Shown: positions 46,099 through 54,958, counted from the stretch's first letter. The stretch: 64,000 bases of DNA from Natronoglycomyces albus (GCF_016925535.1 NZ_CP070496.1:3286001-3350000); one strand, 5' to 3'. Translations and numbers: made by a program. Notes: a model not told the origin generated them from the sequence alone.

Positions 46099-47111
46099 GA
46101 TGTCTCCTTTATCCGCGTCGGCACGATACTGTCTCCGGCCTGGGAGACAAAACAGGCACTGAGCCGCTGGGCAGTCGTATCGGACGACTGGGATACCGGC
46201 TCCAGAAGGGGCGACTCGGTGGCGCACTTGTCGATGGCCACCGGGCAACGCGGCTGGAACGAGCAGCCGGCGGGCAGGTTCGCCGGGTTGGGCGGATCGC
46301 CTGCCAAGCCACCGGGACGTTTACGAGCCGACAGATCCCCGATAATCGGGAAAGCCGACCCTAGCGCCGCCGAATAAGGATGGCGGGCACTGGTGAACAG
46401 GTCATGAGCGTCGCCTTGCTCGACCACGCGCCCGGCATACATGACCGCGACGCGATCACACGTTTGTGAAAGCACCGACAAGTCGTGACTGATCATGATC
46501 ATCCCAACATTGCGTTGCGCAATCAGCTGGGAGATCAATTGCAGCACCTGGGCTTGCACCATGACGTCCAAGGCCGTGGTCGCCTCGTCGGCGACAATCA
46601 AGTCTGGGTTACAGGCCAACGCCATCGCGATCATGACCCGCTGACGTTGTCCCCCCGATAGCTCATGGGGAAAGTTGCGGGCCCGCCACGCGGGCAGACC
46701 AACTTGTTCAAGCAGCTCTTGGGCTCGACGATGAGCCTCGGCGCGCGAGACGTCTTCATGCAACAAGATGGGTTCGGCCACTTGGCCGCCCACCCGCTGC
46801 ACCGCGTTGAGCGAGTGCATGGCGCCTTGGAAGACGATGGACGCGCCCACCCAACGCACCGCCCGCAGTCGACCCCAACCCATGGTGAGGATGTCTTCAC
46901 CATCGAGCAGAATCTCGCCGGTGATCTCGGTGCTCTTGGGCAGCAAACGCAACAGCGCCATTGCCATAGTGGACTTGCCACAGCCGGATTCGCCAGCGAC
47001 GCCCAGAGTCTGACCAGCCTCAAGAGTGATATCAACCCCGCGCACCGCCGGGACCGTGCCACGTGAGCTGCGATAGGTCACGTTGAGATCGCGAATTTCC
47101 AAGAGTGTCAT
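46095..47111 (-). CDS. dppD: Oligopeptide/dipeptide ABC transporter ATPase, DppD type
   Basis: 338 residues. Walker A GESGCGKST, Q-loop IVFQGAMHSLNAV (family hallmark), signature LSGGQRQR, Walker B LIVADEATTALDV, with Ala where nearly all relatives have Pro (DEPTTALD), switch MISHDLSVLS. C-terminal Cys tail CSFQPRCPVAIDKC. The ATG overlaps the permease stop. Confidence 0.93.
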   Translation of the reverse strand: MTLLEIRDLNVTYRSSRGTVPAVRGVDITLEAGQTLGVAGESGCGKSTMAMALLRLLPKSTEITGEILLDGEDILTMGWGRLRAVRWVGASIVFQGAMHSLNAVQRVGGQVAEPILLHEDVSRAEAHRRAQELLEQVGLPAWRARNFPHELSGGQRQRVMIAMALACNPDLIVADEATTALDVMVQAQVLQLISQLIAQRNVGMIMISHDLSVLSQTCDRVAVMYAGRVVEQGDAHDLFTSARHPYSAALGSAFPIIGDLSARKRPGGLAGDPPNPANLPAGCSFQPRCPVAIDKCATESPLLEPVSQSSDTTAQRLSACFVSQAGDSIVPTRIKETS

Positions 47112-48022
47112 CGGCCTTCACCTCGCAGTCGGGGGTTGAAGACGGCTTCCAGTGCCCGCCCACACATCATGAACGCCGAGACAACAATCAGGATCGCCAT
47201 CCCCGGAGGCAGCAAATACCACCACGCTTGGGCCGAGACGGCACCATTTCTCCAGGCGCGGTTGAGGATTGAGCCCCACGAGACAACATTGGGGTCACCC
47301 AAACCCAGCCACGCTAGCGACGACTCCAGCAGAATCGCCGAGGGCACCAGCAGGGTGGCGCTGGCCAGAACCAGCGGCATCACATTGGGAAGGATGTGCC
47401 GGGTCATCTGGTGCCAGTGTCCGCCGCCGAGCGCGCGAGCGCGCTCCAAATAGGGCCGGGCTTGCACCGACAGAGTTTGGGCGCGAATGAGTCGCGCGGT
47501 CCCCGCCCAGGAGACAATGGCGATGACGATGATGGTCGTCGTCGCGCTGCGCCCCAACACCGCCAGCAAAGCGATGGCCACCACCAGGCTAGGCAGAACC
47601 ATGAACCAGTCGGAGATACGCAGCGCGATCCAGCCATACCAGCCACCAATGTGGCCGCTGGTCACCCCGATGAGCGTGCCGATGAAAATCGCCGCGACAG
47701 TGGCGGTCAGACCGATCAGCAGCGACAAGCGCGTACCCCACAGCGTCAAGGCCAGAATGGAGCGACCCGTCTCATCGGTCCCCAACAGAAAGTCCGAGTT
47801 GGGCGGCTCCATCCTGCCACCCGTGGCTTGGGTGACGCTCAATTGTGAACTGTCGATAAACAACGGGACGGCCACCGCGACCAGAACGATAACGCCCAAC
47901 AGGATGAGGCCAACCATGCCTCCACGCTGCTGCCGGTAGCTGCGCCACGTGCGCTTCAGGGCCTCGCGGCGGCGCAGCCAAGTGACAGCGCGGCGCGAGG
48001 CGGGTTTCTCGAGTGCGCTCAT
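47108..48022 (-). CDS. dppC: Peptide ABC transporter permease, DppC type
   Basis: 304 residues, six spans, an N-terminal OppC domain (RRREALKRTWRSYRQQRGG) and an EAA-type loop ERARALGGGHWHQMTRHILPN contacting the ATPase. DFLLGTDETGRSIL is the family signature. The start ATG overlaps the dppB stop (ATGA); a start ten codons earlier is less likely. Confidence 0.93.
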   Translation of the reverse strand: MSALEKPASRRAVTWLRRREALKRTWRSYRQQRGGMVGLILLGVIVLVAVAVPLFIDSSQLSVTQATGGRMEPPNSDFLLGTDETGRSILALTLWGTRLSLLIGLTATVAAIFIGTLIGVTSGHIGGWYGWIALRISDWFMVLPSLVVAIALLAVLGRSATTTIIVIAIVSWAGTARLIRAQTLSVQARPYLERARALGGGHWHQMTRHILPNVMPLVLASATLLVPSAILLESSLAWLGLGDPNVVSWGSILNRAWRNGAVSAQAWWYLLPPGMAILIVVSAFMMCGRALEAVFNPRLRGEGR

Positions 48023-49134
48023 GACTTCCGGACTCTCGGATCGATGAACCAATACAGAATCTCCGCGAACAACACCGCGATAATCGTGGCGCTGGAGAAC
48101 AAGACGAACAGTGCCTGCAGCATCGGACGGTCAGGATAGAAGATCGACTGCACGAACAACCGCCCCAAACCTGGCCAGCTAAACACCGTCTCAGTGACGA
48201 TCGCGCCATTGACGATGTTGCCAATAGCCAAGAACACCAGGGTGATAGTCGGCAGCAAGGCGTTGGGGATGGCGTGTTTACGCCGCACCTTATCGTCGCG
48301 CAGCCCTTTGGCCCGCGCCGTAGTCAGGTAGTCGCTACCGACCTCATCAAGAATCGAGGAGCGCATCACCATCAGGTAACCGGCATAGACCACCGCCGTG
48401 TACGTCAACACCGGCAAGACCAAGTGGTGACCGATATCCAAAGCCTGGGAGAAGAAATCGTCCGGAGTGTTCGGCGATCTCATTCCGTTGACGGGGAACC
48501 AACCCAAGTAGCGGGCGAAGACCAAAATGGCGAGCATGCCCAGCCAGAACGTCGGAGCCGAGTACAGCAACAGCCCAGTCGTCACCTGAGTGCGATCAAA
48601 GCGGCTGCCTTGTCTCCATCCGGCCTTCGTGCCCACGAGGAACCCCAGCGCCACCGCCAAGACCAATCCGGTGCCCGACAACAACAAGGTCGCCGGAAGC
48701 CGCTCCAAAATGAGTTCCAAGATAGGGCGGCGAAATTGCAACGAAATGCCGAAATCCCCGGTCAGCATGCCCGTTATGTAGTCGATGAACTGCGTGAACA
48801 ACGGGTCGTTGAGACCCATTTCCTCGCGCATCGTCTCCCGTTGTTCGGGCGTGACGGGACGCTCCCGCGTCAATTGGTCGATCGGGTCCCCGGCGATGAG
48901 CCGGAAGATGAAGAACGACGAGAACAACACCAGCAGCAACGACACAATCGCGCCACTGACGTGCTTGAACAGATAACGGCCGAACCCGGTAGTCACCCGA
49001 CCGGATTGGTCGATGCTCGCTTCCCGGGGCTGGTCGTCACGTTCCTCGCCCTCAACTTCCAGCGGCGAGGGCGGGTGCTCCGCGGACAGGTCTCGGTCAG
49101 GATTCCCGTCCGCGGAGTTGGATCTATCCCTCAT
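48019..49134 (-). CDS. dppB: Peptide ABC transporter permease, DppB type
   Basis: 371 residues. After a long acidic N-terminal extension (~50 residues, unusual for the family), FKHVSGAIVSLLLVLFSSFF starts the first span. Signature EEMGLNDPLFTQFIDYITGM and EAA-type loop TTARAKGLRDDKVRRKHAIPN. Lies 9 bases after the binding-protein gene. Confidence 0.92.
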   Translation of the reverse strand: MRDRSNSADGNPDRDLSAEHPPSPLEVEGEERDDQPREASIDQSGRVTTGFGRYLFKHVSGAIVSLLLVLFSSFFIFRLIAGDPIDQLTRERPVTPEQRETMREEMGLNDPLFTQFIDYITGMLTGDFGISLQFRRPILELILERLPATLLLSGTGLVLAVALGFLVGTKAGWRQGSRFDRTQVTTGLLLYSAPTFWLGMLAILVFARYLGWFPVNGMRSPNTPDDFFSQALDIGHHLVLPVLTYTAVVYAGYLMVMRSSILDEVGSDYLTTARAKGLRDDKVRRKHAIPNALLPTITLVFLAIGNIVNGAIVTETVFSWPGLGRLFVQSIFYPDRPMLQALFVLFSSATIIAVLFAEILYWFIDPRVRKS

Positions 49135-49143
49135 GTGTGAGCG

Positions 49144-50955
49144 TCACTCCCGCTCATCGGCGGTGCTCCTGCGACGCAGGAGATAGAACGCTCCACCGGC
49201 GATCACAACGAGGATCGCGGCACCAATGGCGACCAGGACCCCAGTCGAGGTACCGTCGCCAGCCGTCTCACCGGTGGGAGTGGCCGAGTGATATGCCCAC
49301 AAGAACCCCTGCTGACCAGTGATCATGCCGTTTTCGGACGGTTGCAGCGTCATGCCACTGATCTTGTCGCTGTTGTAGGCCTCCACGACATTCTGGTAGT
49401 ACAACCAGATGACCGGGGCCTCCTCGTAGAGGATGCGCTGCTGCTGGTGGATCAGGTCGGCCCGGACATCCGGGTCAGACTCAACTTGCTGCGCACGGTG
49501 CAGCTGGTCGTAGTCCTCATTGCAAAAGAAGTTCTCGTGCGAACGCTCCGAACCGTCGGTGGTCTCCGGCAGCACGTCACAGGTGTGCTGGCCCAGAATG
49601 CTCGTCGGGTTCGGTCCCACACCCCAGCCGGAGAACGAAACATCGTACTCACCTAGGTAGACCAGGTCGTTGAGCGAACCTTGCTCAATCGGCTCAGGCA
49701 ACGCCTCGACTCCGATCTCAGCCCACCACTCGGTGACGAACTGGACCACAGTGGCGTAGTCGGTGCTGTCGGCGTGGTGGTAGAAGCGGAAGCTCAGCTC
49801 CTCATCGCCATCGGGCATCGTGCGGATACCGTCGTCGCCCAACTCGTAACCGGCCTCGTCCAGGATGCGGTTGGCCTCATCGAGGTCGAACTGAACCAGC
49901 TCGTCGCCACCGTCCCAGTGGAAGTTCTCAAAAATCCTCGGCACAATTCCCACACCGGGGTCACCGTTGCCATCGAGAACAGTCTCAACCAGAACCTCTT
50001 TGTCAATCGCATGGTGCAGGGCCTGTCGCACGGCCTGGTCTTGCAAGGCTGGGTGGCCGTCACCGTAGCTGTCGCCGTCGGCGGTCCGGGCCCCATGGTT
50101 GAGAACCAGGGAAACCCAACGCCGGTTCTGGGCATTGTTGACGGTGATCCCGTCTTGGCCTTCCAAGGCGGCCGCCTGCGCCGGGTTGAGGTTATTGACA
50201 ATGTCGACTTCGCCAGTCTCCAGCGCGGCCACGGCAGCGTCGGGCTCGTTGTAGTAGACGTAGACGACTTCGTCGAAGCCCGGAGCGCCATCCCAGTAAT
50301 TCTCATTGGCTTCCAGGCGAATGAACTCGTCGGTGCGGTATTCGCTCACCTGGAACGGACCGGAACCCACTAGCGGCAGCTCGTCGTTGATGTTGTCATC
50401 GGCCGGGTCATCGTAGTTCTCCCAGATGTGCTTGGGAACGATGTAGGTGCCGGAGTTAAGGACCTCAGCCGGGGCGGGCTGGTTGAGGGTGAGAACGAAG
50501 GTGGTGTCATCGGGAGCTTCGGCGCTGGCTAGATTGCCCGCGAAGTCGATGTTCCAGCTGCGAACTCCTTCGTCTTCGATCAGCAGCTGGTAAGTGTAGG
50601 CGACGTCGTGGGCGGTAAGCGGTTCGCCGTCGGACCATTCAACGCCTTCGCGGATGGAGAAAGTCCAGGTCAGTCCGTCGTCGGATTCATCCCAATCCGT
50701 GGCGAGACCGGGCTCTGGTTCGTAGTCGACGGCGCTGGCGCGCACCAGGGTGTCATACGTCATCAGGTTCGTGTTGTACGTGATGATGAAACGCGATTTG
50801 AATGGGTTGAACGTGTCGACTTCCTGACCGGCGGCCACCAGCAGGCTATTTTTATCGTCGTTGTCGGCTTCAGCTGCGGCCTGCGTGGCCGTTGTGGCGA
50901 GAATGCTGGCGGTCATGACAGCCGCCGCCCCCGCAGCAACTAGCCGCCGCTTCAT
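49144..50955 (-). CDS. Peptide ABC transporter substrate-binding protein with C-terminal membrane anchor
   Basis: 603 residues, SBP_bac_5 family. Signal peptide MKRRLVAAGAAAVMTASILA with ATQAAAEA cleavage region and no lipobox Cys. The binding domain has ETGEVDIVNNLNPAQ, VRQALHHAIDKEVLVETVL and DEANRILDEAGY. The C-terminus carries a membrane span (VLVAIGAAILVVIAGGAFYL) followed by RRR, so the protein is held by a tail anchor rather than by lipid. Start at ATG; a GTG five codons earlier with GAGGGA is an alternative. First gene of the cluster. Confidence 0.92.
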   Translation of the reverse strand: MKRRLVAAGAAAVMTASILATTATQAAAEADNDDKNSLLVAAGQEVDTFNPFKSRFIITYNTNLMTYDTLVRASAVDYEPEPGLATDWDESDDGLTWTFSIREGVEWSDGEPLTAHDVAYTYQLLIEDEGVRSWNIDFAGNLASAEAPDDTTFVLTLNQPAPAEVLNSGTYIVPKHIWENYDDPADDNINDELPLVGSGPFQVSEYRTDEFIRLEANENYWDGAPGFDEVVYVYYNEPDAAVAALETGEVDIVNNLNPAQAAALEGQDGITVNNAQNRRWVSLVLNHGARTADGDSYGDGHPALQDQAVRQALHHAIDKEVLVETVLDGNGDPGVGIVPRIFENFHWDGGDELVQFDLDEANRILDEAGYELGDDGIRTMPDGDEELSFRFYHHADSTDYATVVQFVTEWWAEIGVEALPEPIEQGSLNDLVYLGEYDVSFSGWGVGPNPTSILGQHTCDVLPETTDGSERSHENFFCNEDYDQLHRAQQVESDPDVRADLIHQQQRILYEEAPVIWLYYQNVVEAYNSDKISGMTLQPSENGMITGQQGFLWAYHSATPTGETAGDGTSTGVLVAIGAAILVVIAGGAFYLLRRRSTADERE

Positions 50956-51063
50956 AGATCTCGTTTTCACGGGGAGTCCGTCCCTCACAATTGATTCCAA
51001 ATTTCGCCGGGCCAGCGTCGGGAAGCCGCTTTCACGCAGCGCCGTGGGCCTGTTGTAAAGATC

Positions 51064-51093
51064 ACTATGGGGTAAACCTTCGTCAAATGTCAA
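51064..51093 (-). promoter_or_regulatory. Candidate promoter of the peptide transporter cluster
   Basis: On the minus strand TTGACA (51088-51093) and CATAGT (51064-51069) are separated by 18 bases, about 110 bases upstream of the binding-protein start. Good -35, moderate -10. Confidence 0.55.
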
Positions 51094-51325
51094 CCAAATG
51101 AAGAGAATTTTCACGGTCGACACACAAATGCAATCAAGCCTCATCACAGCTGCGACCTGACTACTCCCCTTGCAGGAATCATCGCAGGTAAAGCCTGCTA
51201 TTTGTCGTTGCGACGCGGATGGGGCGACCACAAAGCCAACGCGCGAGCGCCACCTGGCAGACCCCAGCGCACAAGTGAAATGGCAGCACATCGGGTGCTT
51301 CTGAGCCATTGTGGATGAAATAGGA

Positions 51326-51361
51326 GGAGGCAAGCCCCGGGAGGAGTTGGGGCTTGCCTCC
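51326..51361 (-). terminator. Terminator hairpin
   Basis: GGAGGCAAGCCCC (51326-51338) and GGGGCTTGCCTCC (51349-51361), perfect 13-bp arms with a 10-base loop, 65 bases beyond the amidase remnant. Confidence 0.75.
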
Positions 51362-51426
51362 GCTCTTAGCGGCGCCCTCTGCACTCCCCGTCAGGTCGCA
51401 ACGCGGGAGGGCCGCCGCCACGTTTA

Positions 51427-51860
51427 CTACAACTGTCCGGCTACGTCGGCGCGCATCGCCTCAAGGCTGATAGACGCCGGGTCGATCTTGCCGGTGGTGC
51501 TGGATTCGCGATGCCCGCGCGCATGTTCAGCATCGCGACCCAGCTGGCGCAGCACTGCGGCAGTGGCCCTCACCGATGCCAAGTACTGCGCGGCCGACAC
51601 CTCTGGGGATACACCGTTGTAGTCGATTTCCCACCCGACCAGCATCGTGTTGCCGTCCCCAGTGAAAATGGGGCCAATGCCGCCGCTAACCCCGGCGTGA
51701 TTGCACCGGCCTGCGGAGACGACGTGAAAGACGCCGTTGTAGTCGACCAGAGCGTGCGACAGCCGGCCCGGGAGCACTCACTTCAAAGACAAGGGCTTAC
51801 CACCGCGCCAAGGGATCAGACTCTTGAGGCGCGGGCCAATAGATGCCCCCAATCGGTAGC
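51427..51860 (-). pseudogene. Amidase_2 (N-acetylmuramoyl-L-alanine amidase) remnant
   Basis: The open part reads SHALVDYNGVFHVVSAGR, NTMLVGWEIDYNG, ARGHRESSTTGKIDPASIS, matching the middle and C-terminal motifs of Amidase_2 (including the final His and Lys-Ile-Asp-Pro). Upstream in the same frame the reading continues (IPWRGGKPLSLK) but is broken by TGA at about 51778-51780, and the N-terminal zinc-binding His motif is absent before the TetR gene. So it is truncated and stopped, unlikely to be active. Confidence 0.65.
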
Positions 51861-51899
51861 CGCCCTGCCGCTTTAAGCCTTTTGGCCGCTGTGCCCTCA

Positions 51900-52580
51900 T
51901 TAGTGGGTGCTGCTTCGCTCAAGCCCGTCGAGGATCAACTCAAGGCCGAACTCAAATTCCTGGCTGAAGTCATAGCCGGGCCGCAGCACGTGTTCGCGCG
52001 TGAGTTCGGCCAAATGCGGGTATTCGTCTTCGGGGAAACCGTCCATGATCCGCTCCGCAAAAGCGGCGGCCTCTTCGCCAGTCTCAAAGGGCAACGTCGC
52101 TTCTTGGATGGCGAAACCATAGATATAGCTGTCGATGAGGGCGAAGGCATGCGCGGCCATCGCGGGCGAGAAACCGCCTGCTCGCAAGCAACCAAGCACG
52201 GCGTCGTGATGACGCAGTGTTGCTGGCCCCGGTTCCTGGCGGTGATTCATCAGCGCCGCCGCCCACCGATGCCGGGCGAGTGCCAAACGGCAAGAGTGGG
52301 CTCGCCGGCGCATCGCCTCTGCCCAATCCTCACCGGTTGGCATATCTATTTCGCTGAAAACTAGGTCGACCATGCCATCGAACAAGTCGGTCTTGTTGGC
52401 CACATGGTTGTACAGCGACATGGCCTCAACCCCTAGAGCTTCGCCGACTTTGCGCATCGTGACCGCAGCGATGCCCTCACGGTCGGCGAGGGCTACGGCG
52501 GCGTGGAGGACACGGTCGCGGTTGAGCGGCTCGCGGGGTATGTCGTCGGAATCGTTGGCAGTTCCATTTGCCGAGGGCAT
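51900..52580 (-). CDS. TetR-family regulator (TetR_C class 1)
   Basis: 226 residues. Helix-turn-helix AVTMRKVGEALGVEAMSLYNHVANK, C-terminal domain with SPAMAAHAFALIDSYIYGFA as in TetR_C_1 proteins. Divergent from a zinc-free alcohol/quinone oxidoreductase gene across a spacer with two identical-type operators. Confidence 0.9.
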   Translation of the reverse strand: MPSANGTANDSDDIPREPLNRDRVLHAAVALADREGIAAVTMRKVGEALGVEAMSLYNHVANKTDLFDGMVDLVFSEIDMPTGEDWAEAMRRRAHSCRLALARHRWAAALMNHRQEPGPATLRHHDAVLGCLRAGGFSPAMAAHAFALIDSYIYGFAIQEATLPFETGEEAAAFAERIMDGFPEDEYPHLAELTREHVLRPGYDFSQEFEFGLELILDGLERSSTH

Positions 52581-52634
52581 ATGGCTCCATTCGCAGATTG
52601 GCGGACCTGGAGGCGTCCGCTTGATCTTGACGTA

Positions 52635-52669
52635 CTTACAACGTAAGCGTAATCTACTTACATCGTAAG
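52635..52669. promoter_or_regulatory. Tandem TetR operators
   Basis: CTTAC-AAC-GTAAG (52635-52647) and CTTAC-ATC-GTAAG (52657-52669), 22 bases apart centre to centre, i.e. two helical turns, allowing two repressor dimers on one face. They lie between the divergent TetR and oxidoreductase genes. Confidence 0.8.
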
Positions 52670-52731
52670 TACTAAGTGACCGATCAAGGCAGCTTCACTC
52701 GCCGCGCACGGCCACGGGAAGCAGGACGACC

Positions 52732-53724
52732 ATGACCGACCACACCATGCGCGCGATTGTGCAAGACCGCTACGGCACCTCAGCTAAGGAACTTCTTCGC
52801 CTCGCTCATATTGAGCGTCCCCAGCCCGAAGAAGATCAGGTCCTCGTCCGCGTTCACGCCGCCGGAGTCAGCCGCGCCACGTGGCACCTCATGACCGGAC
52901 GGCCCTACCTGGTGCGCGCGGTCGGTTTCGGTCTGCGCGGCCCCAAACGAAGCACCCCAGGCGGCGATCTGTCCGGAGTGGTCACAGCAGTCGGCTCGCA
53001 GGTAACCGAGTTCTCCCCCGGCGACGAGGTATTCGGCTCGGCCGTCGGTGCCTTCGCCGAGTACGCCGTGGCTCGGACGCGCCACTTGGCGCTCAAGCCC
53101 GACAGCCTGAACTTCGTCGAATCCTCGGTCGTACCAGACTCAGCGTTGACGGCCCTGCAAGCCGTACGCGATCACGCCCGCATTCGCTCCGGCGAGAAAC
53201 TACTAGTCATAGGGGCCTCGGGAGGAGTGGGTACCTACGCGGTGCAAATCGCGAACCATCTGGGAGCCGAGGTCACCGGAATGTGTAGTGGGCCCAAGGC
53301 TGACCTCGTGCGGTCACTGGGAGCCAGCGAAGTCATCGACTACGCCGATGAGTCTCCCCTGCCCTCAGCGGCATTTGACGCAATCATCGACATGGGAGGG
53401 AACCGACACCTCAGGGTGCTGAGACGGGCCCTGAAGCCCCAGGGGCGTCTCGTTTTGGTGGGCGGAGAGGAAAGCGGGCCGTGGTTGGGCGGAATCCAAC
53501 GCAACGTGTGGGCCGCGCTGTGGAGCCCATTCATCGGCCAGCAGCTGACGGCGTTTATTGCCTCGGTGAACGCCAAGGACCTGCGCGAACTGCGAGAACT
53601 GATCGACTCCGGGGCGGTAAAACCGGCCCTGGAACGTACCTTCGAGCTGGAAGAGGCGGCCGAGGCACTCGATTATCTGGCCGCTGGACGAGTCCGAGGC
53701 AAGGTCAGCCTCACCGTGACCTAG
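52732..53724 (+). CDS. Zinc-free medium-chain dehydrogenase (quinone oxidoreductase type)
   Basis: 330 residues. GroES-like N-terminal domain (DQVLVRVHAAGVSRATWHLM, GGDLSGVVTAVG) without the Cys/His zinc ligands, and a Rossmann domain with VIGASGGVGTYAVQIA. Reduces quinones or enones with NAD(P)H. The C-terminal YLAAGRVRGKVSLTV is typical. Presumably repressed by the adjacent TetR protein. Confidence 0.9.
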   Translation: MTDHTMRAIVQDRYGTSAKELLRLAHIERPQPEEDQVLVRVHAAGVSRATWHLMTGRPYLVRAVGFGLRGPKRSTPGGDLSGVVTAVGSQVTEFSPGDEVFGSAVGAFAEYAVARTRHLALKPDSLNFVESSVVPDSALTALQAVRDHARIRSGEKLLVIGASGGVGTYAVQIANHLGAEVTGMCSGPKADLVRSLGASEVIDYADESPLPSAAFDAIIDMGGNRHLRVLRRALKPQGRLVLVGGEESGPWLGGIQRNVWAALWSPFIGQQLTAFIASVNAKDLRELRELIDSGAVKPALERTFELEEAAEALDYLAAGRVRGKVSLTVT

Positions 53725-54326
53725 GCGTCGATTCTCAACGAGGACACTAGGTCACGGGCAAAGTCCTCCAGTGGCGGAAACTGTTCGGGTTCGTTCAGGA
53801 AAGCCTCGAAGAAGCCTCGCTGAAAACACGCCCCCAGCAAAAGGGCGGCCACCGCCTCGGCGTCGATCTGGCTGGGCAGTCGCCCGCGTTCTTGCTCTGC
53901 GGTCAGGTAGCTGGCCAAGAGCCGGTTGGCCGCCATCGGCCCGGCTTCCCGTTGCCGCAACCCATCCCGATGGCGCTGCAACATCACCGGCTCGCTGAAC
54001 AAGGACCCCAACATGGGCGAACCGTGGCGATAGAACGCGACCGCGTCGACGGACAAGGCCACCAAGTGATCATGAACGCTTCCTTGACCGACCTGATCTT
54101 GCATCGCGATCAACGAAGAGATGAACGGCGGGAAACGGTGCGCCAGCACAGCCAATAGCAACTCAGTCTTATCGGCAAAGTGCTTATAGAGCGTCGCCTC
54201 GGAATACCCCGCCACCCGGGCAATTTCCTTGGTCGTCGCGTGCGCCATGCCCTTGGCGTGCATGACTTCGGCGGCGGCATCGAGAATCGTGGCTCGGGTG
54301 CGCTCAGACCGGGTGGGTTCACTCAT
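53721..54326 (-). CDS. TetR-family regulator
   Basis: 201 residues. TRATILDAAAEVMHAKG and TTKEIARVAGYSEATLYKHF form the helix-turn-helix. Its ATG overlaps the stop of the upstream membrane-protein gene (ATGA). Convergent with the oxidoreductase gene, overlapping its stop by four bases. Confidence 0.9.
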   Translation of the reverse strand: MSEPTRSERTRATILDAAAEVMHAKGMAHATTKEIARVAGYSEATLYKHFADKTELLLAVLAHRFPPFISSLIAMQDQVGQGSVHDHLVALSVDAVAFYRHGSPMLGSLFSEPVMLQRHRDGLRQREAGPMAANRLLASYLTAEQERGRLPSQIDAEAVAALLLGACFQRGFFEAFLNEPEQFPPLEDFARDLVSSLRIDA

Positions 54327-54892
54327 GGATTCGTTCGACCTCTCCGGCGACGCAACATGCGGTGACTGCGCACGATATCGCCAATGGCGTAAGAACCAAC
54401 ATAGAAAATAGTGATGACGACTCCGAAGGATACCCACACCAGCGTCACGACCCCGTCCTCGGCAATACCTTCTGCCCGGGCCCGTATCCACAAGGCGGAA
54501 ACTGCGAGCCCAAACGCGGTGATGGCCAGTGTCCACAGCCTGGCTTGCCCCAAAGTGGCAACCGTATAGAGCGCCACCATCGGTGGAAGGAACATCCCCA
54601 ATTCGTAATCGCGCAGCATGAAAGCCCCGTACATGACCATCGTCACCACCATCACTGGCACTGGACGATCACGTCGCCACACCAACGCCAGGCATCCGAG
54701 TGTGACGATAGTGAAAGCAAGCCAGTCGGTTGATGTTGTCTGCCCCCATCCCGGTACCAGGTTCAGCGGTTCAGACATGGCGGTCGCGGCCAGCTCAACG
54801 ACCAATACCAATCCGGCTATCACCAGATCTGAGGCCCTGATGCCGGTGCGGCGCAGCATCGAGTGCGACTCGGTCGCGGTCAATGTGGACAT
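54323..54892 (-). CDS. Membrane protein resembling the sensor part of NarL-type histidine kinases
   Basis: 189 residues with four to five spans (ASDLVIAGLVLVVELAATAM; WLAFTIVTLGCLALVWRRDRPVPV; ...YVGSYAIGDIVRSHRMLRRRR). The RRDRPVPVMVV and YAIGDIVR motifs occur in the N-terminal membrane domain of actinobacterial histidine kinases, directly before the kinase domain. Here the protein stops there, so the kinase domain is missing. GGAGGAAG precedes the ATG. Co-transcribed with the TetR gene. Confidence 0.75.
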   Translation of the reverse strand: MSTLTATESHSMLRRTGIRASDLVIAGLVLVVELAATAMSEPLNLVPGWGQTTSTDWLAFTIVTLGCLALVWRRDRPVPVMVVTMVMYGAFMLRDYELGMFLPPMVALYTVATLGQARLWTLAITAFGLAVSALWIRARAEGIAEDGVVTLVWVSFGVVITIFYVGSYAIGDIVRSHRMLRRRRGRTNP

Positions 54893-54909
54893 ACGCTTCC
54901 TCCAATTCT

Positions 54910-54935
54910 ATGGTTAGTAAGTACTCACTAACCAT
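54910..54935. promoter_or_regulatory. Probable TetR operator
   Basis: A 26-bp palindrome with a single mismatched pair (arms ATGGTTAGT and ACTAACCAT, centre AGTACT), 18 bases before the membrane-protein start, at promoter position of the two-gene unit. Confidence 0.75.
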
Positions 54936-54958
54936 ATCATCGAGCCGAAACCCACCCT

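Larger units (their letters stand above)
50956..51426. other. Leader and spacer upstream of the peptide transporter cluster
   Basis: Contains the candidate promoter (51064-51093) and, further right, a terminator hairpin (51326-51361). No gene supported. Confidence 0.5.
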
